Positions 35,493-45,264 are shown, numbered from the stretch's first letter. The stretch is 64,000 bases of DNA from Acrocarpospora corrugata (GCF_009687845.1 NZ_BLAD01000044.1:119806-183805); one strand, 5' to 3'. The notes: generated by a model from the letters alone, not told the origin. Program-made: numbers and translations.

Positions 35493-36881
35493 GTGCGTTT
35501 TCCATTCGCGAAGGTGCAGTTCCGGTCCGACGGCGAGCTGCACGACCCGGCCGAGCGGCAGCGGGCGCTGGACATGGTCCGCGCTCCCGGCGTCACCGAC
35601 GTGCTGCTGCTCTCGCACGGCTGGAACAACGACATGGCCGCCGCCGAGCGGCTGTACGAGAAGCTCGCCGAGAGTCTGGACGAGGTGCGACGGCCGCCGT
35701 CGATGCGGCTCGCGGTGATCGGTGTGCTGTGGCCATCGGTGCGGTGGGCCGAACCCGGGCTGCTCGCCGGGGGCGGGCTCGGGGCCGACGACGGCCAGGC
35801 GCTGCTCCGGGCCGAGATCGAGGAGACGGTGGAGGACGCGGAGATCGCGACAGCGCTCCAGGCGCTCGTCCCCGACCTGCACTCCCCCGGTGCCCAGGCG
35901 AGTTTCCTGGACCTGCTCCGCCGCTCCCTGCCCGCGCCCGCCGACGGCGACGAGGAACCGCCGCCCTCACTCCTCACCGACGGCGACCCGGAGGCCGCCT
36001 TCGACCTGGCCGCACAACCGCTCCCACTCGGCCTGCTCCCAGAAGCGCCCGGCGGCGCCGCCGGTGACGCGCTCGGTGGAGGGACCGCTGGAGGAGCCGC
36101 GCCGGGGCTCAGTGGAGGGGCCGGTGGAGGAGCCGGTGGGGGGCTCAATGGAGGGTCCGGGGCGGGGTCCGGTGGAGGAGCCAGTGGGGGGCTCGGTGGA
36201 GGGGCGGGTGGAGGGGCCGGTCTGCCGTCGTTCGGGGATGTGCTTCATGCCGGTCGGCTGCTGCTGAATACGACGACGTACTTCACGATGAAGGAGCGGG
36301 CCGGGACGGTCGGCTCGGTGGGGGTGGCCCGCCTGATGGACGACCTGGCCGCGCAGGCTCCCGGGGTTCGGCGGCATCTGGCCGGGCATTCGTTCGGGGC
36401 CCGGCTGGTGACGGCCGCGGCGCAGCGGCACGCGCCGGTGCATTCGGTCAGTCTGCTGCAGGCGGCTTTCAGCCATTACGCCCTGGCCACGGATTACTCG
36501 GGGACGAAGGACGGGCTGTTCCGGAACGTGCTGTCTCCCGGGCGGCTCGCGGGGCCCATGGTGATCACGCATACCGTCAACGACCGGGCGGTCGGGATCG
36601 CGTACGCGATCATCTCGCGGCTGGCCCAGCAGAACGCCTCCAGCGTGGGCGGCCCCGACGACAGCTACGGCGGAATCGGCCGCAACGGCGCACTGCGCAC
36701 CCCGCAGGTGAGCGCGCCGCCGGACGAACTGCTACCCACGACCGGCGAGTACGACTTCCGCGCCGGCCGCGTCTACAACCTCAGATCCGACGACTTCATC
36801 CACGACCACGGCTCGGTGACGGGCCGCGAGGTCGCCAACGCGATGATGCAGGCGATGGCGCTCAGCCACCGTGATGGGTGA
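35493..36881 (+). CDS. GxSxG alpha/beta-hydrolase-like protein with Gly-rich linker
   Basis: 462 residues from GTG at 35493 with GAGAGGA five bases upstream; an earlier in-frame GTG at 35475 overlaps the subtilase stop. Residues 36-46 (DVLLLSHGWNN) resemble the oxyanion loop of alpha/beta hydrolases. A Gly/Ala/Ser linker spans about 187-243. The nucleophile elbow GHSFG (Ser300) follows, with HDHGSVTGRE near the C-terminus as a possible catalytic His. The fold is thus split by a flexible linker that might be a cleavage site for a neighbouring protease; this is inference. Its last 20 bases overlap the convergent CHAT gene. Confidence 0.8.
   Translation: MRFPFAKVQFRSDGELHDPAERQRALDMVRAPGVTDVLLLSHGWNNDMAAAERLYEKLAESLDEVRRPPSMRLAVIGVLWPSVRWAEPGLLAGGGLGADDGQALLRAEIEETVEDAEIATALQALVPDLHSPGAQASFLDLLRRSLPAPADGDEEPPPSLLTDGDPEAAFDLAAQPLPLGLLPEAPGGAAGDALGGGTAGGAAPGLSGGAGGGAGGGLNGGSGAGSGGGASGGLGGGAGGGAGLPSFGDVLHAGRLLLNTTTYFTMKERAGTVGSVGVARLMDDLAAQAPGVRRHLAGHSFGARLVTAAAQRHAPVHSVSLLQAAFSHYALATDYSGTKDGLFRNVLSPGRLAGPMVITHTVNDRAVGIAYAIISRLAQQNASSVGGPDDSYGGIGRNGALRTPQVSAPPDELLPTTGEYDFRAGRVYNLRSDDFIHDHGSVTGREVANAMMQAMALSHRDG
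36051..36221. repeat. Low-complexity GGxGGx coding repeat
   Basis: Repeated G-rich units such as GGTGGAGGAGCCGGTGG encode the Gly-rich linker of the hydrolase. Slippage between units would change linker length without changing frame. Confidence 0.7.
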
Positions 36882-39800
36882 ACGCCGCCCAGATGGACAC
36901 GGCGGCGAAATCCTCCTCCGAATCCGGCGTGTCCGGCCCAAGCTCCTGGAGCAACGCCCGATCCCCCCGCAACATCCACACCTGCGCCATCCGCAACGCC
37001 TCCGCCGCATTCCCCACTTCTCGCAGGAAGTGATGAAAAATCGCCATCATGGTGCCGGTGCGGCAATCGTCGTCCAATGCCCAGCGGGAACCGACCACAT
37101 CCGCGGCCCCCGCGGCGACGAGGGCGGTCGACAGGGTGAGGGCTTCGTCGAAGTCCTTATCCGACAGATCCGTCAAACACGCCGAGAGCACTACCAGCGA
37201 CCCCGGTGCGGTGGCTTCCCGCAGAATCCGGCGCACCGGGAGTTCACCGTCGGCAAGCAGCAGGTGAGAGTGAGCTGAGGAGTAGCCGGACGCGCCATGC
37301 CCCGCGTAATGCACCACCGCCGCACTCCGAAGCGCCGCCAGGATGGCATCACCAGTCGCGGGCGCGGCCTCCTCCGACCCACGCCGCCACCGCCCAAGAC
37401 GCACCGCCTCCGGGTAACTACTCCGCTGAATCTGCTCACACTCCCACCGCCCCCAGGCCAACGCCTCCCCAGCCGGATCTGCCACAATCACGGCAGAACC
37501 CCCGAAACCCCCGAAACCCCCGGTCTTCGCACGGCCAGTGGCCGTTCCCAAGCGACGCGCGGAGGCGGCGTAGGAGAACAAGGCACGCTCACACGCGTAC
37601 CGGCCCTCCCAGCGGGCGGCGTGCCAGGGCACAGCCCCGGCCAGCCCCCAAGGCACCAGAATCACCCTCGGATCGTGGTCAACGCGCAGCCCCCGGAGAA
37701 CGGGCGCGATCACCTCCTTGCCCGCCCAATCACAAACCGCCTCCAACGCGCTCTCCCAACGCACCCGGGCCGCCACCCGCTCCACCGCGTCGTCCTCCTC
37801 CAGCCCGCTGCTTAAACCGGACACGCCGGATTGCCCAGCAGGTCGGTGAATAGGGCCGCTGCTTGGGCGGTTCTCCGGACCGTTGTCAGAGCCGGGCCCA
37901 CCGGGTCCCCCAGCAGGTGGGTGAAGAGGGCCGTTCTCCGGGACGTTGCTTGGGTCGTTCCCTGGGGCGCTACTTGGGGCGTGCGCCGGGGTGGTGTTCT
38001 GGCTTCGGAGGGCTCGTTCGGCGGAGACGAATTCGTGGATGTGGGTGCCCTCGCGGGTGTCCAGGCTGGGGAGGCGGAGTTGGAGGACTGTGCGGTCGGC
38101 GCGGATCAGGATGGCGTGGCCGGGGCCGTTGCGGGAGCGGGGTAGGAGGTGGACCAGTGCGTCCCAGCCGTTGGATCGGAGGTGGTCGGCGATTTCGTTC
38201 ACGGTGGGGACGGCGAGTAGTCGGTGCTCCCCCGGGGTGTCGTGGAGTGCGTGTAACGCTCGGGCGCGGAGGGTGCTGGGGATGTCTACGTCGAGGTCGC
38301 CCGGCTGGTTGCCGCCGGTCGGGGTGGTGTGCAGGGCGGTGTCCCATTCCTCGGCCAGGTCGCCGGCGCCGGCCGCGCGGAGGAGGTCGCCCGTTTCCGT
38401 GGTCAGGGTGGCGGCGTGCAGGACCATGCCGCGGCCGAGTTCCAGTGCTTGGACGGCGGTCTGTTTGTCGCCGTCCTCCAGTGCCCATGAGGCCACTTCG
38501 ACGGCGATTTCGGCGGCTTCTGTGGACATGTGCAACGAGCGTTCCGTACCGCTCTGGAGGAGGAGGTCGCCGTGGCGGGCGCGGAGGGATTCCAGCCCGG
38601 CCGCCACGGCCGGTGCGCCGTCGCCGTGCTGGCGGCGGGCTCTGCCGAGGTTGATGAGGATCTTGGCGGCCCAGCGGACTCCCGGTTCCGCTCTGGCTCG
38701 GTCGGCCGCCCGTTCCAGGAAGGTGACCGCTTCGTCGAGGTCCTCGCCGCCGTGTTCCCAGCTGCGGGCCATCAGTGCCATGCCCAGCACGCCGTCGGTC
38801 GGCAGGTGCGTGAGCAGGTAGGTGCCGGGCAGTGTCAGCGCCCGGCGGAGCAGCGCGATGCCCTCGTCCAGGGCTTGCGCGTCGCCCGCCATCCCCCGCT
38901 GAACCAGCAGGACGCCGTGGCGTTCCACGTCCAGGCGGTGGACCGGCTGGCTGGAGCCGTCGGCGGAGGGGTAGATCATCGGCGGGGGGCCCAGTTGGAG
39001 GGACAGGTCGCGATCGCCGTCGATGCCCTCCACGATCGCTTCGAGCACGGTCAGCATCTGGGCGGATTCCTCGTCCTGGACTCCCGCGCGGATGTCGCTG
39101 ATCGCGTCGTGGGCCTCCGCCATGTCGTAGGTGACCATGGCGCGGTGCATCCGGACGTGTCCTCGTAGCGCGGCCACCGCTCCGGCGTACTCCGCGTCCT
39201 CCCCCGGGGGGACGGACCGGGCCAGCAGGTCGCAGCAGTGTTCGGCCCGGTCGAGGAACTCCAGCGAGTTGGTGGCCACGTAGCGTTCGACGAAGAGCGG
39301 GATCGCCGGGAAGCAGAGCATGAGCGCGCGGCCGTCCTCCTGTTCCTTGTCGATGAGGGCGGCCAGGTGGGTGGCGGCGGTGGTGACGTGGGAGCGGTCG
39401 CGCTCGATCCAGGATCGGACGCCGGCGGCGCAGGCGAGGGTCAGGTGGTCGGCGCCGGATCCGATGGCGGCCAGCAGGCGGGAGAAGTCGGCGGGCACCT
39501 CGTCGAGGAGCATCCCGGTGACCAGCGCGTGCAGCGTGAGGATCCTGGCCTCGTCGGACGACTCGGCCGAAGAACTTTCGAGGACCTCGGCCAGCAGGTC
39601 GAGGGCTTCGCCCAGCGATCCGGCGGCGGCCGGCGACTGCTGGACGGTGGCCAGAGTGCGGGCCAGCGGCAGGGCGAGGAGGCCGCGCCCCCGATGCCCG
39701 GCGGGCAGCGTGCCGAGGGCCCGTCTCAGGACCTGCGGCCCACGCTCTCCCGAAGCGGCGGCGGACAGCACAGCGCGAAGCGCGTCGAGCTGATCCCGCT

Positions 39801-40410
39801 CATCCGGGCCACCAGCCCGCGCCGTGCTGTTCGCCCCCACCTCGTCCGCATCACCCGGCCGCGCCACCACCTCGGCCTCACCGGCCCGCGCCGCCGCCAC
39901 CTCGGCTGCGTCACCGGCCTTCACCACCACCTCGTCCTCACCAATCCGCGCCGTCGCCACCACCTCGGCCGCGCTGCGGGCGTCGCCGATGAGCAGGCTC
40001 ATCGTCGCGTGTGAGAGTTGTGTTTCGAGATCGGCGGGGGCGAGCACGGCGGCGCGGCGGAGATGGGAGACCGCGGTTTCCGCGTCGTCGGGGTCGACGC
40101 CCGGGGGCAGCGAGTCCGCGAGGGCGGCGCGCGCGAAGTCCTCGGAGGAGCCGCCAACGATGAGTTCGGCGACCAGTTGATGTGCTCTGGCCAGCAATGC
40201 CACGAGGTCGTGCCCGGCCGACGCCATCGCCAGTCTGTCCTCAAGATCGCGAACTACCGTCCTGGCGGTGGCGAGATCGCCTTCCGCGGCGGCCTTGTAG
40301 AGGAGCAGGCTCGCTCGGTACAGCACCGCTTGCGGGAGGTCGGGATGCCCTGCGGGGAGGGTCGCGATCAGCTGATCGAGTTGGGGGAGATCGTCGAGGC
40401 CGTCCGTCAT
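36862..40410 (-). CDS. TPR-CHAT caspase-like protease
   Basis: 1182 residues from ATG at 40410 (MTDGLDDLPQLDQL). About 700 residues of TPR-like helices form the front. An Ala/Glu/Val-rich segment lies near 155-205, and a Pro/Gly/Asn-rich linker (APGNDPSNVPENGPLHPP) precedes the CHAT domain. Catalytic His1038 is in HYAGHGASG and Cys1078 in VLSACLTD; IWAAFTHHG closes the domain. CHAT proteases are relatives of caspases and separase, and TPR-CHAT proteins act as activated proteases in some CRISPR and gasdermin systems. It converges on the subtilase-hydrolase pair with a 20-base overlap. Confidence 0.93.
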   Translation of the reverse strand: MTDGLDDLPQLDQLIATLPAGHPDLPQAVLYRASLLLYKAAAEGDLATARTVVRDLEDRLAMASAGHDLVALLARAHQLVAELIVGGSSEDFARAALADSLPPGVDPDDAETAVSHLRRAAVLAPADLETQLSHATMSLLIGDARSAAEVVATARIGEDEVVVKAGDAAEVAAARAGEAEVVARPGDADEVGANSTARAGGPDERDQLDALRAVLSAAASGERGPQVLRRALGTLPAGHRGRGLLALPLARTLATVQQSPAAAGSLGEALDLLAEVLESSSAESSDEARILTLHALVTGMLLDEVPADFSRLLAAIGSGADHLTLACAAGVRSWIERDRSHVTTAATHLAALIDKEQEDGRALMLCFPAIPLFVERYVATNSLEFLDRAEHCCDLLARSVPPGEDAEYAGAVAALRGHVRMHRAMVTYDMAEAHDAISDIRAGVQDEESAQMLTVLEAIVEGIDGDRDLSLQLGPPPMIYPSADGSSQPVHRLDVERHGVLLVQRGMAGDAQALDEGIALLRRALTLPGTYLLTHLPTDGVLGMALMARSWEHGGEDLDEAVTFLERAADRARAEPGVRWAAKILINLGRARRQHGDGAPAVAAGLESLRARHGDLLLQSGTERSLHMSTEAAEIAVEVASWALEDGDKQTAVQALELGRGMVLHAATLTTETGDLLRAAGAGDLAEEWDTALHTTPTGGNQPGDLDVDIPSTLRARALHALHDTPGEHRLLAVPTVNEIADHLRSNGWDALVHLLPRSRNGPGHAILIRADRTVLQLRLPSLDTREGTHIHEFVSAERALRSQNTTPAHAPSSAPGNDPSNVPENGPLHPPAGGPGGPGSDNGPENRPSSGPIHRPAGQSGVSGLSSGLEEDDAVERVAARVRWESALEAVCDWAGKEVIAPVLRGLRVDHDPRVILVPWGLAGAVPWHAARWEGRYACERALFSYAASARRLGTATGRAKTGGFGGFGGSAVIVADPAGEALAWGRWECEQIQRSSYPEAVRLGRWRRGSEEAAPATGDAILAALRSAAVVHYAGHGASGYSSAHSHLLLADGELPVRRILREATAPGSLVVLSACLTDLSDKDFDEALTLSTALVAAGAADVVGSRWALDDDCRTGTMMAIFHHFLREVGNAAEALRMAQVWMLRGDRALLQELGPDTPDSEEDFAAVSIWAAFTHHGG

Positions 40411-40521
40411 GGCGCAATCCGATCGACTTGAGCTGACTAAAGCGGTGAAGTCAACATCCAGTCCCAATATACGTAAGGAAAAGCCTTATGTGGGTAAGGC
40501 GGGCTTGGGTCCGCTTTCAGG

Positions 40522-41445
40522 CTATGAGCGTTCCCACAAGTCCCAGCGCCAGGCGATCCGCATGCCCACGCTTTCGTACAGGACGGTCGCTCCGGTCGGG
40601 TTTCCGGAATCGACGTTCAGCATCGCGTCCCGGAGGCCGCGCCCGGCGAAGGTGGCGAACGAAAGGCGCAGGAGGTGGGCGCCGATTCCGCGTCCCCGGT
40701 GGGAGGGCACGACCCCGACCTCGCCCACCCAGCCGCGGTCGTCTTCGGCGCTCGCGGTGAGAGCGCCGACGGGCCTTCCGTTGTCCCGCACCAGCAGCCA
40801 GAGCGCCGGATCGTGGTTCGGGTTTCCGACCGCTTCCTCGGCCCACTGGTCGTACGGCTCCGGGTGGTAACCCCAGTCACCGGCGAACGCCTCCTGAAGG
40901 ACGGCGTGCACGGCCTCCAGATCACCTGGCGCGGCGATTCCGGTGATCTCGATTCCCGGCGGGGGCGGACCCGGCTCCTGGAGTTCGGCCAGGTCGATCC
41001 CCATGTACCAGAAGTGGCGGACCGGCCGCAGGCCCCGGGCCTGGAGGAGTGCGGCGGCGGCGTGGTCGTCCGCGTTCATCGAGTGGCGGAGGCGGGCCGC
41101 GGGAAGATCGCCCAGCAGTTCGCGGGCCCGCTCCTCGATCCGGTCCAGCAGCGCCGAGCCGATGCCCCGGCTCCGGTGCTCGGGGTGGACGGTTCCCCAT
41201 GATCTGACGGCGCCGGGCTCCTCGGGGGACGCCTGGCCGTACCCGACGATCACGGCCGCGCCGTCGAGGGCCACCCATGCGTCGGTGGCGAGGTCGAAGC
41301 CGGTCCGGGCCCACTCGGCGCCCACGAATCCGGCGCCCAGGATGCTCTGTCCGGCGCCGAGATCATCGGCGATGAGCACGGCGGCCACCGCGGCCAGATC
41401 GTCCGGTGTCGGCGCGCGGAATTCGTACCCGGCGGGCGAAATCAC
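40522..41445 (-). CDS. Two-domain GNAT N-acetyltransferase
   Basis: 307 residues from GTG at 41445. Two GNAT modules are visible. The first has acetyl-CoA motif HRSRGIGSALLDR, the second VVPSHRGRGIGAHLL followed by LNVDSGNPTGATVLYESVG. The tandem arrangement is like MshD, the mycothiol synthase, but length and lack of specific motifs leave the substrate open. It lies about 110 bases upstream of the CHAT gene start, in the same direction. Confidence 0.88.
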   Translation of the reverse strand: MISPAGYEFRAPTPDDLAAVAAVLIADDLGAGQSILGAGFVGAEWARTGFDLATDAWVALDGAAVIVGYGQASPEEPGAVRSWGTVHPEHRSRGIGSALLDRIEERARELLGDLPAARLRHSMNADDHAAAALLQARGLRPVRHFWYMGIDLAELQEPGPPPPGIEITGIAAPGDLEAVHAVLQEAFAGDWGYHPEPYDQWAEEAVGNPNHDPALWLLVRDNGRPVGALTASAEDDRGWVGEVGVVPSHRGRGIGAHLLRLSFATFAGRGLRDAMLNVDSGNPTGATVLYESVGMRIAWRWDLWERS

Positions 41446-41601
41446 GCCCCGGAAACTACCACCGGCGGGAAGGCGCGGCGACCGAGTTTTTGGGGGCCTT
41501 CAACGGCTTCGTGCGGTGAATTGGGACGGTGGTTGACGCGGACCGTGTGACGGCTGAGGCTGCGTGAGAGATGCGAGTGATCCGAGGGAGAGGGAACCCA
41601 G

Positions 41602-42165
41602 ATGCCGCACATCACGTTGACTTCCGGCGAGCCGGGAATCCGTGGGCTGTTCAGATTCCGGCCGGAAACGGCGCGTCCGCTCAACGAGCTGGTGGAGAGT
41701 CTGCTGCGCGCGGACAACACGCTGTCGCGCGGCGAGCGGGAGCTGATCGCCGCCTATGTCTCGGCGCTCAACGAGTGCCGTTACTGCTTCTCCTCGCACG
41801 CGGCGTACGCGGCGGCGCAGCTGGAGGGCGGGATGGCGCTGGTGGAGCAGGTCCGCGCCGACGTGGGGGCCGCGCCGATCTCGGTCAAGATGAAGGCGCT
41901 GCTGGCCATCGCGGCGTCGGTGCAGCAGGGCGGGCTGAACGTCACCGAGAAACTCGTGGCCGCCGCGCGCGAAACGGGCGCGACCGACGTGGAGATCCAC
42001 GACACGGTGCTGATCGCCGCCGCCTTCTGCATGTTCAACCGGTACGTCGACGGGCTGGCCACGATCGCCCCCGACGACCCGGACTCCTACGCCGTCCGGG
42101 CTGAGCGGATCGTCTCCATCGGCTACCTGGGACTGCTGGAGGAAGCCCAGAACAAGTCAAGCTGA
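41602..42165 (+). CDS. AhpD-like carboxymuconolactone decarboxylase-family protein
   Basis: 187 residues from ATG at 41602, preceded by GGGAGAGGGA. The active-site motif is complete: Glu58, Cys59, Cys62 and His66 in NECRYCFSSH. This is the peroxidase-related alkylhydroperoxidase D fold, which uses the Cys pair for peroxide reduction. It is divergent from the GNAT gene. Its reductant partner is not nearby. Confidence 0.9.
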   Translation: MPHITLTSGEPGIRGLFRFRPETARPLNELVESLLRADNTLSRGERELIAAYVSALNECRYCFSSHAAYAAAQLEGGMALVEQVRADVGAAPISVKMKALLAIAASVQQGGLNVTEKLVAAARETGATDVEIHDTVLIAAAFCMFNRYVDGLATIAPDDPDSYAVRAERIVSIGYLGLLEEAQNKSS

Positions 42166-42344
42166 CCGGCGAACCCACCGGACGCGAAAACTCCGAAGGG
42201 CGCGCTGACCATTAAGGCGCACATCTGATTCGTGCACTCACCCTCGAAGGCCGTCCGAATGTTCCGGCGGCTCCGCGGGCAGGTTGCGAGCCTGCCGGGC
42301 GCTCCGTAAATCACTGGCGCGCTCGACGAAGAACCGGACTTGGA

Positions 42345-42371
42345 GCCGCCCGGCCATTGGTGTCGGGCGGC
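42345..42371 (-). terminator. Hairpin beyond the Lsr2 gene
   Basis: GCCGCCCG (42345-42352) pairs with CGGGCGGC (42364-42371) around 11 bases, 86 bases past the Lsr2 stop on the minus strand. Nothing else is recognised between 42166 and 42456. Confidence 0.45.
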
Positions 42372-42456
42372 ACCCGCGGCCGTACCCGGCTCGGCGAAGT
42401 AACGCGCCGGGTGTTCCGTCAGGAAGAATGCAAGACCACGAACTAGTCGCCCACCG

Positions 42457-42795
42457 TTAGTGGGCCGCCTCGTAGGCTTCGAGGATGGTGGCGGCGATAC
42501 GGCCGCGCTCGTTCACCGGGTGGTTGTTGGCCTTGGCCCATTCTCTGATCTCCTGGGACTTCTCCCGGCTCAGCTTGCTCTCGCCGCCGCCGGACCGGCG
42601 ACCGCGGGCGGGCCTGGCCTCGCGGACGAGTCGCCCATTGGCGATGTAGGGTGCCAGGAATTTCTCCAGCTTGTCCTTGTTGCCCTGGGCGAGGTCGATC
42701 TCAAAGGTGTCCTTGCCCCAGCCGAACCGGTAGGTGGCGGCACCCTGAGTGCCGTCCAAGTCGTCGGTGACCTGCTCAATGACCTGCTTGGCCAT
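42457..42795 (-). CDS. lsr2: Lsr2 nucleoid-associated protein
   Basis: 112 residues from ATG at 42795, with GAGGAG seven bases upstream. The N-terminal dimerisation domain reads QVTDDLDGT and YRFGWGKDTFEIDL. The C-terminal DNA-binding domain contains REWAKANNHPVNERGRIAAT, including the RGR loop that inserts into the AT-rich minor groove. Lsr2 bridges and silences AT-rich, often horizontally acquired DNA. Several actinobacteria have more than one copy, so this may be a paralog rather than the main one. Confidence 0.95.
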   Translation of the reverse strand: MAKQVIEQVTDDLDGTQGAATYRFGWGKDTFEIDLAQGNKDKLEKFLAPYIANGRLVREARPARGRRSGGGESKLSREKSQEIREWAKANNHPVNERGRIAATILEAYEAAH

Positions 42796-43118
42796 GATCT
42801 ACTCCTCATGCTGCCGTGATATTTGCAATACCCTAACGCCTCAACAGGGCTGACCAAAAACTGGGAGGACCATTCCTTCCGCAAAGAAACTCCCTGCCGC
42901 TTCTTCACAGTGCCAACCTTGCCGATGGTTATGGCCCGCGGGGGCGTAACCGCCGGAGAAATCGAAGCCGAGCTTTCGAAATGTGCCCGGTTTCGCCTCA
43001 CTGCTGCCGGATGGGTACACGGCGGCGCGCACAGGTGTGCCCGGGGTGGGCTAACCTGCCCGACTTGAGGGGTCCTCGCATTTCTCCGGGCCCAGCCGAC
43101 ACAAGGAAGACGGACGAG
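42796..43118. other. Divergent Lsr2/SDR intergenic region
   Basis: No credible gene. The stretch just before lsr2 is AT-richer (CCGTGATATTTGCAATACCC), as expected for its promoter on the minus strand. An open plus frame at 42823-43068 has poor codon bias and no ribosome-binding site. Confidence 0.5.
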
Positions 43119-43991
43119 ATGACCAATCAGACTGGCCAGGCCGGCCTGCGGGGCAAGACCGTGGTGATCACTGGCGCCAGCGCCGGTGTCGGCGCCGCCG
43201 CCGCACGGCGGATGGCCGAGCTCGGCGCGACCGTGGCCGTGGTCGGCAGGTCGCCGGAGAAGACGGCGGCGGTCGCGCGCTCGATCGGCACCGAGCCGAT
43301 CATCGCCGACTTCGGCCGCCTGGCGGACGTGCGGGCGCTCGCGGAGACCCTGCTCACCCGCTACCCGGTCATCGACGTCCTGGCCAACAACGCCGGGGGC
43401 ACCATCGCCCGCCGGACCGTCACCGAGGACGGCCACGAGATGACCTTCCAGGTCAACCATCTGGCCCCGTTCCTGCTCACGCATCTGCTGCTGGACCGGC
43501 TGACCGAGACCCCCGACGCCCGGGTGATCGCGACGAGCAGCCAGGCGCACGGCATGGGCCGCGTCGACCTGGACGACCTCGACAGCTCGCGCGGATACCG
43601 CTCCTTCCCCGTCTATGGGACGACGAAGCTGGAGAACATCCTCTTCACCCGTGAACTGGCCCGGCGCACGCAGGGCACCAGCGTCACCGCGACCGCTTTC
43701 CACCCCGGTGTCGTCGCCAGCGACTTCTACCGGGGCTACGGCCTGGCGGGCCGGATCATGCGCTCCCCGATCGGCAGGGCCGTCACCGTCACCCCCGAGA
43801 AGGCGGCCGAAGCACTGGTACGGCTGGCCACCACACCCGATCCGAAGTCGGTCAACGGCGCCTACTTCAACCTGCTCAGGCGGCGAGAGCCCAAGTATCG
43901 CCAGTCCGGCGACCCCGAACTCGCCCGCCGCCTGTGGGAGCGCTCGGCCGCGATGCTCGGCATCACCGCCACCGAGCCCCTGACCAGCTGA
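43119..43991 (+). CDS. Short-chain dehydrogenase/reductase
   Basis: 290 residues from ATG at 43119. The Rossmann motif is TGASAGVGAAAA, the NNAG motif ANNAGG, the catalytic Ser is in VIATSSQAHG and the Tyr/Lys in VYGTTKLEN. The family resembles retinol-dehydrogenase/WW-oxidoreductase-like SDRs. The substrate is unknown. Confidence 0.9.
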   Translation: MTNQTGQAGLRGKTVVITGASAGVGAAAARRMAELGATVAVVGRSPEKTAAVARSIGTEPIIADFGRLADVRALAETLLTRYPVIDVLANNAGGTIARRTVTEDGHEMTFQVNHLAPFLLTHLLLDRLTETPDARVIATSSQAHGMGRVDLDDLDSSRGYRSFPVYGTTKLENILFTRELARRTQGTSVTATAFHPGVVASDFYRGYGLAGRIMRSPIGRAVTVTPEKAAEALVRLATTPDPKSVNGAYFNLLRRREPKYRQSGDPELARRLWERSAAMLGITATEPLTS

Positions 43992-44058
43992 CCGCTATGT
44001 CCCGTCGGCCGTGATCAAACTAAGGTGACCTTGCCGTACAAGCCGAAGGGACCAGATC

Positions 44059-45141
44059 ATGGGTGCACAGTCCGCGGGCCGTTTCGGGATAGTGGGCAGC
44101 GGGTGGCGTTCGGAGTTCTTCCTCCGCCTGGCCAGGCGGTTGCCCGAGCGGCTGTCGGTGTCGGGCGTGGTGACCAGGTCGGCCGGGCGGGGAGCCGAGG
44201 TCGAGGCCCGCTGGGGAGTGCCCACGTTCCGCTCCGTCGGCGAGATGCTCGCGGCGGAACGCCCTGAATTCGTCATCCCGTCAGTGCCGTGGCCGGTCAC
44301 CCCGGCGGTGACCAAGGAGCTCGTGGGATTCGAGCTCCCGGTGCTGGCCGAGACCCCGCCCGCCGCCGACCTGGAGGGGCTGCGCGACCTGTGGCGGGCG
44401 GTCGGTTCCAGCGGTCTGGTCCAGGTCGCGGAGCAGTACCTGCACATGCCCGGTCACGCGGCGAGGCTGGCGCTGGTCCGCGAGGGGGTCATCGGCCAGG
44501 CGACCTCCGTCCAGGTGTCCTCCACCCACCTCTACCACGCCGTGTCGATGGTCAGGCATCTGCTCGGCGTCGGCTTCCAGGAGGCCACCGTCAGCGCCCG
44601 CTCGTTCGCCGCGCCACTCGTGGACCCCGTGTCGAGGGACGGCTGGTCCGGCGACCTGACGCCGAAGCCGGCCTCCACCACGATCGCCACGCTGGAGTTC
44701 GCCGGCGGCATGGGCCTGTACGACTTCACCGACAACCAGTGGTGGAATCCGCTGCGCGGCCGGCGGATCGTCATCCGGGGCTCGCTGGGCGAGGTGGTGG
44801 ACGACCGGGTCGTGCGCATGGTCGAGCCAGGCGCCGCGGTGGAATCGCACCTGATCCGACGCCAGACCGGGATCGATCTGAACCTGGAGGGTTTCGACCT
44901 GGATCACATCAGCTTCGACGGGCGGGTGGTCTACAGGAATGGCTATCAGGGCGCCCGGTTCTCCGAGGACGACCTGGCCGTCGTCAGTCTGCTGTGCCAG
45001 ATGACGGCCTGGTGCCGGGGCGAGGCCGCGGAGCCGTACCCGTTGGCCGACGGATGCCAGGACCACTTGATCAGCCTGGCGATCGGAGAATCCCTGAGCT
45101 CCGGGACGAGCGTCACCACCAGCCGTGAAGCCTGGGCCTGA
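44059..45141 (+). CDS. Gfo/Idh/MocA-family oxidoreductase
   Basis: 360 residues from ATG at 44059. The NAD(P) motif GRFGIVGSGWRSEFF opens the protein. The usual EKP motif appears as ETPPAA, so the catalytic Lys is replaced by Thr, while HL.H-type residues lie in STHLYHAVSMVRHLL. A typical C-terminal beta-sheet domain follows. The altered motif may mean a regulatory or altered-substrate enzyme. It lies 67 bases after the SDR gene, in the same direction. Confidence 0.85.
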   Translation: MGAQSAGRFGIVGSGWRSEFFLRLARRLPERLSVSGVVTRSAGRGAEVEARWGVPTFRSVGEMLAAERPEFVIPSVPWPVTPAVTKELVGFELPVLAETPPAADLEGLRDLWRAVGSSGLVQVAEQYLHMPGHAARLALVREGVIGQATSVQVSSTHLYHAVSMVRHLLGVGFQEATVSARSFAAPLVDPVSRDGWSGDLTPKPASTTIATLEFAGGMGLYDFTDNQWWNPLRGRRIVIRGSLGEVVDDRVVRMVEPGAAVESHLIRRQTGIDLNLEGFDLDHISFDGRVVYRNGYQGARFSEDDLAVVSLLCQMTAWCRGEAAEPYPLADGCQDHLISLAIGESLSSGTSVTTSREAWA

Positions 45142-45264
45142 GCTGAACATTTCACGCGGGCCGGGAGCTCTGCCAGCTCAGGTTCGCCGGAGACGAAGGG
45201 GAATGGCGGCGGTCTGTCGTCGATGCGATGCTTCCCGCAACTTCGCTGCCCGGGGAGTTCCTCG

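Noticed and set aside
42278-42296. GGCAGG/CCTGCC hairpin
   Set aside because: Six-base stem only, far from both neighbouring stops; expected by chance at this GC content.
42823-43068. Plus-strand ORF between Lsr2 and SDR genes
   Set aside because: Poor codon bias, no ribosome-binding site, and it covers the lsr2 promoter.
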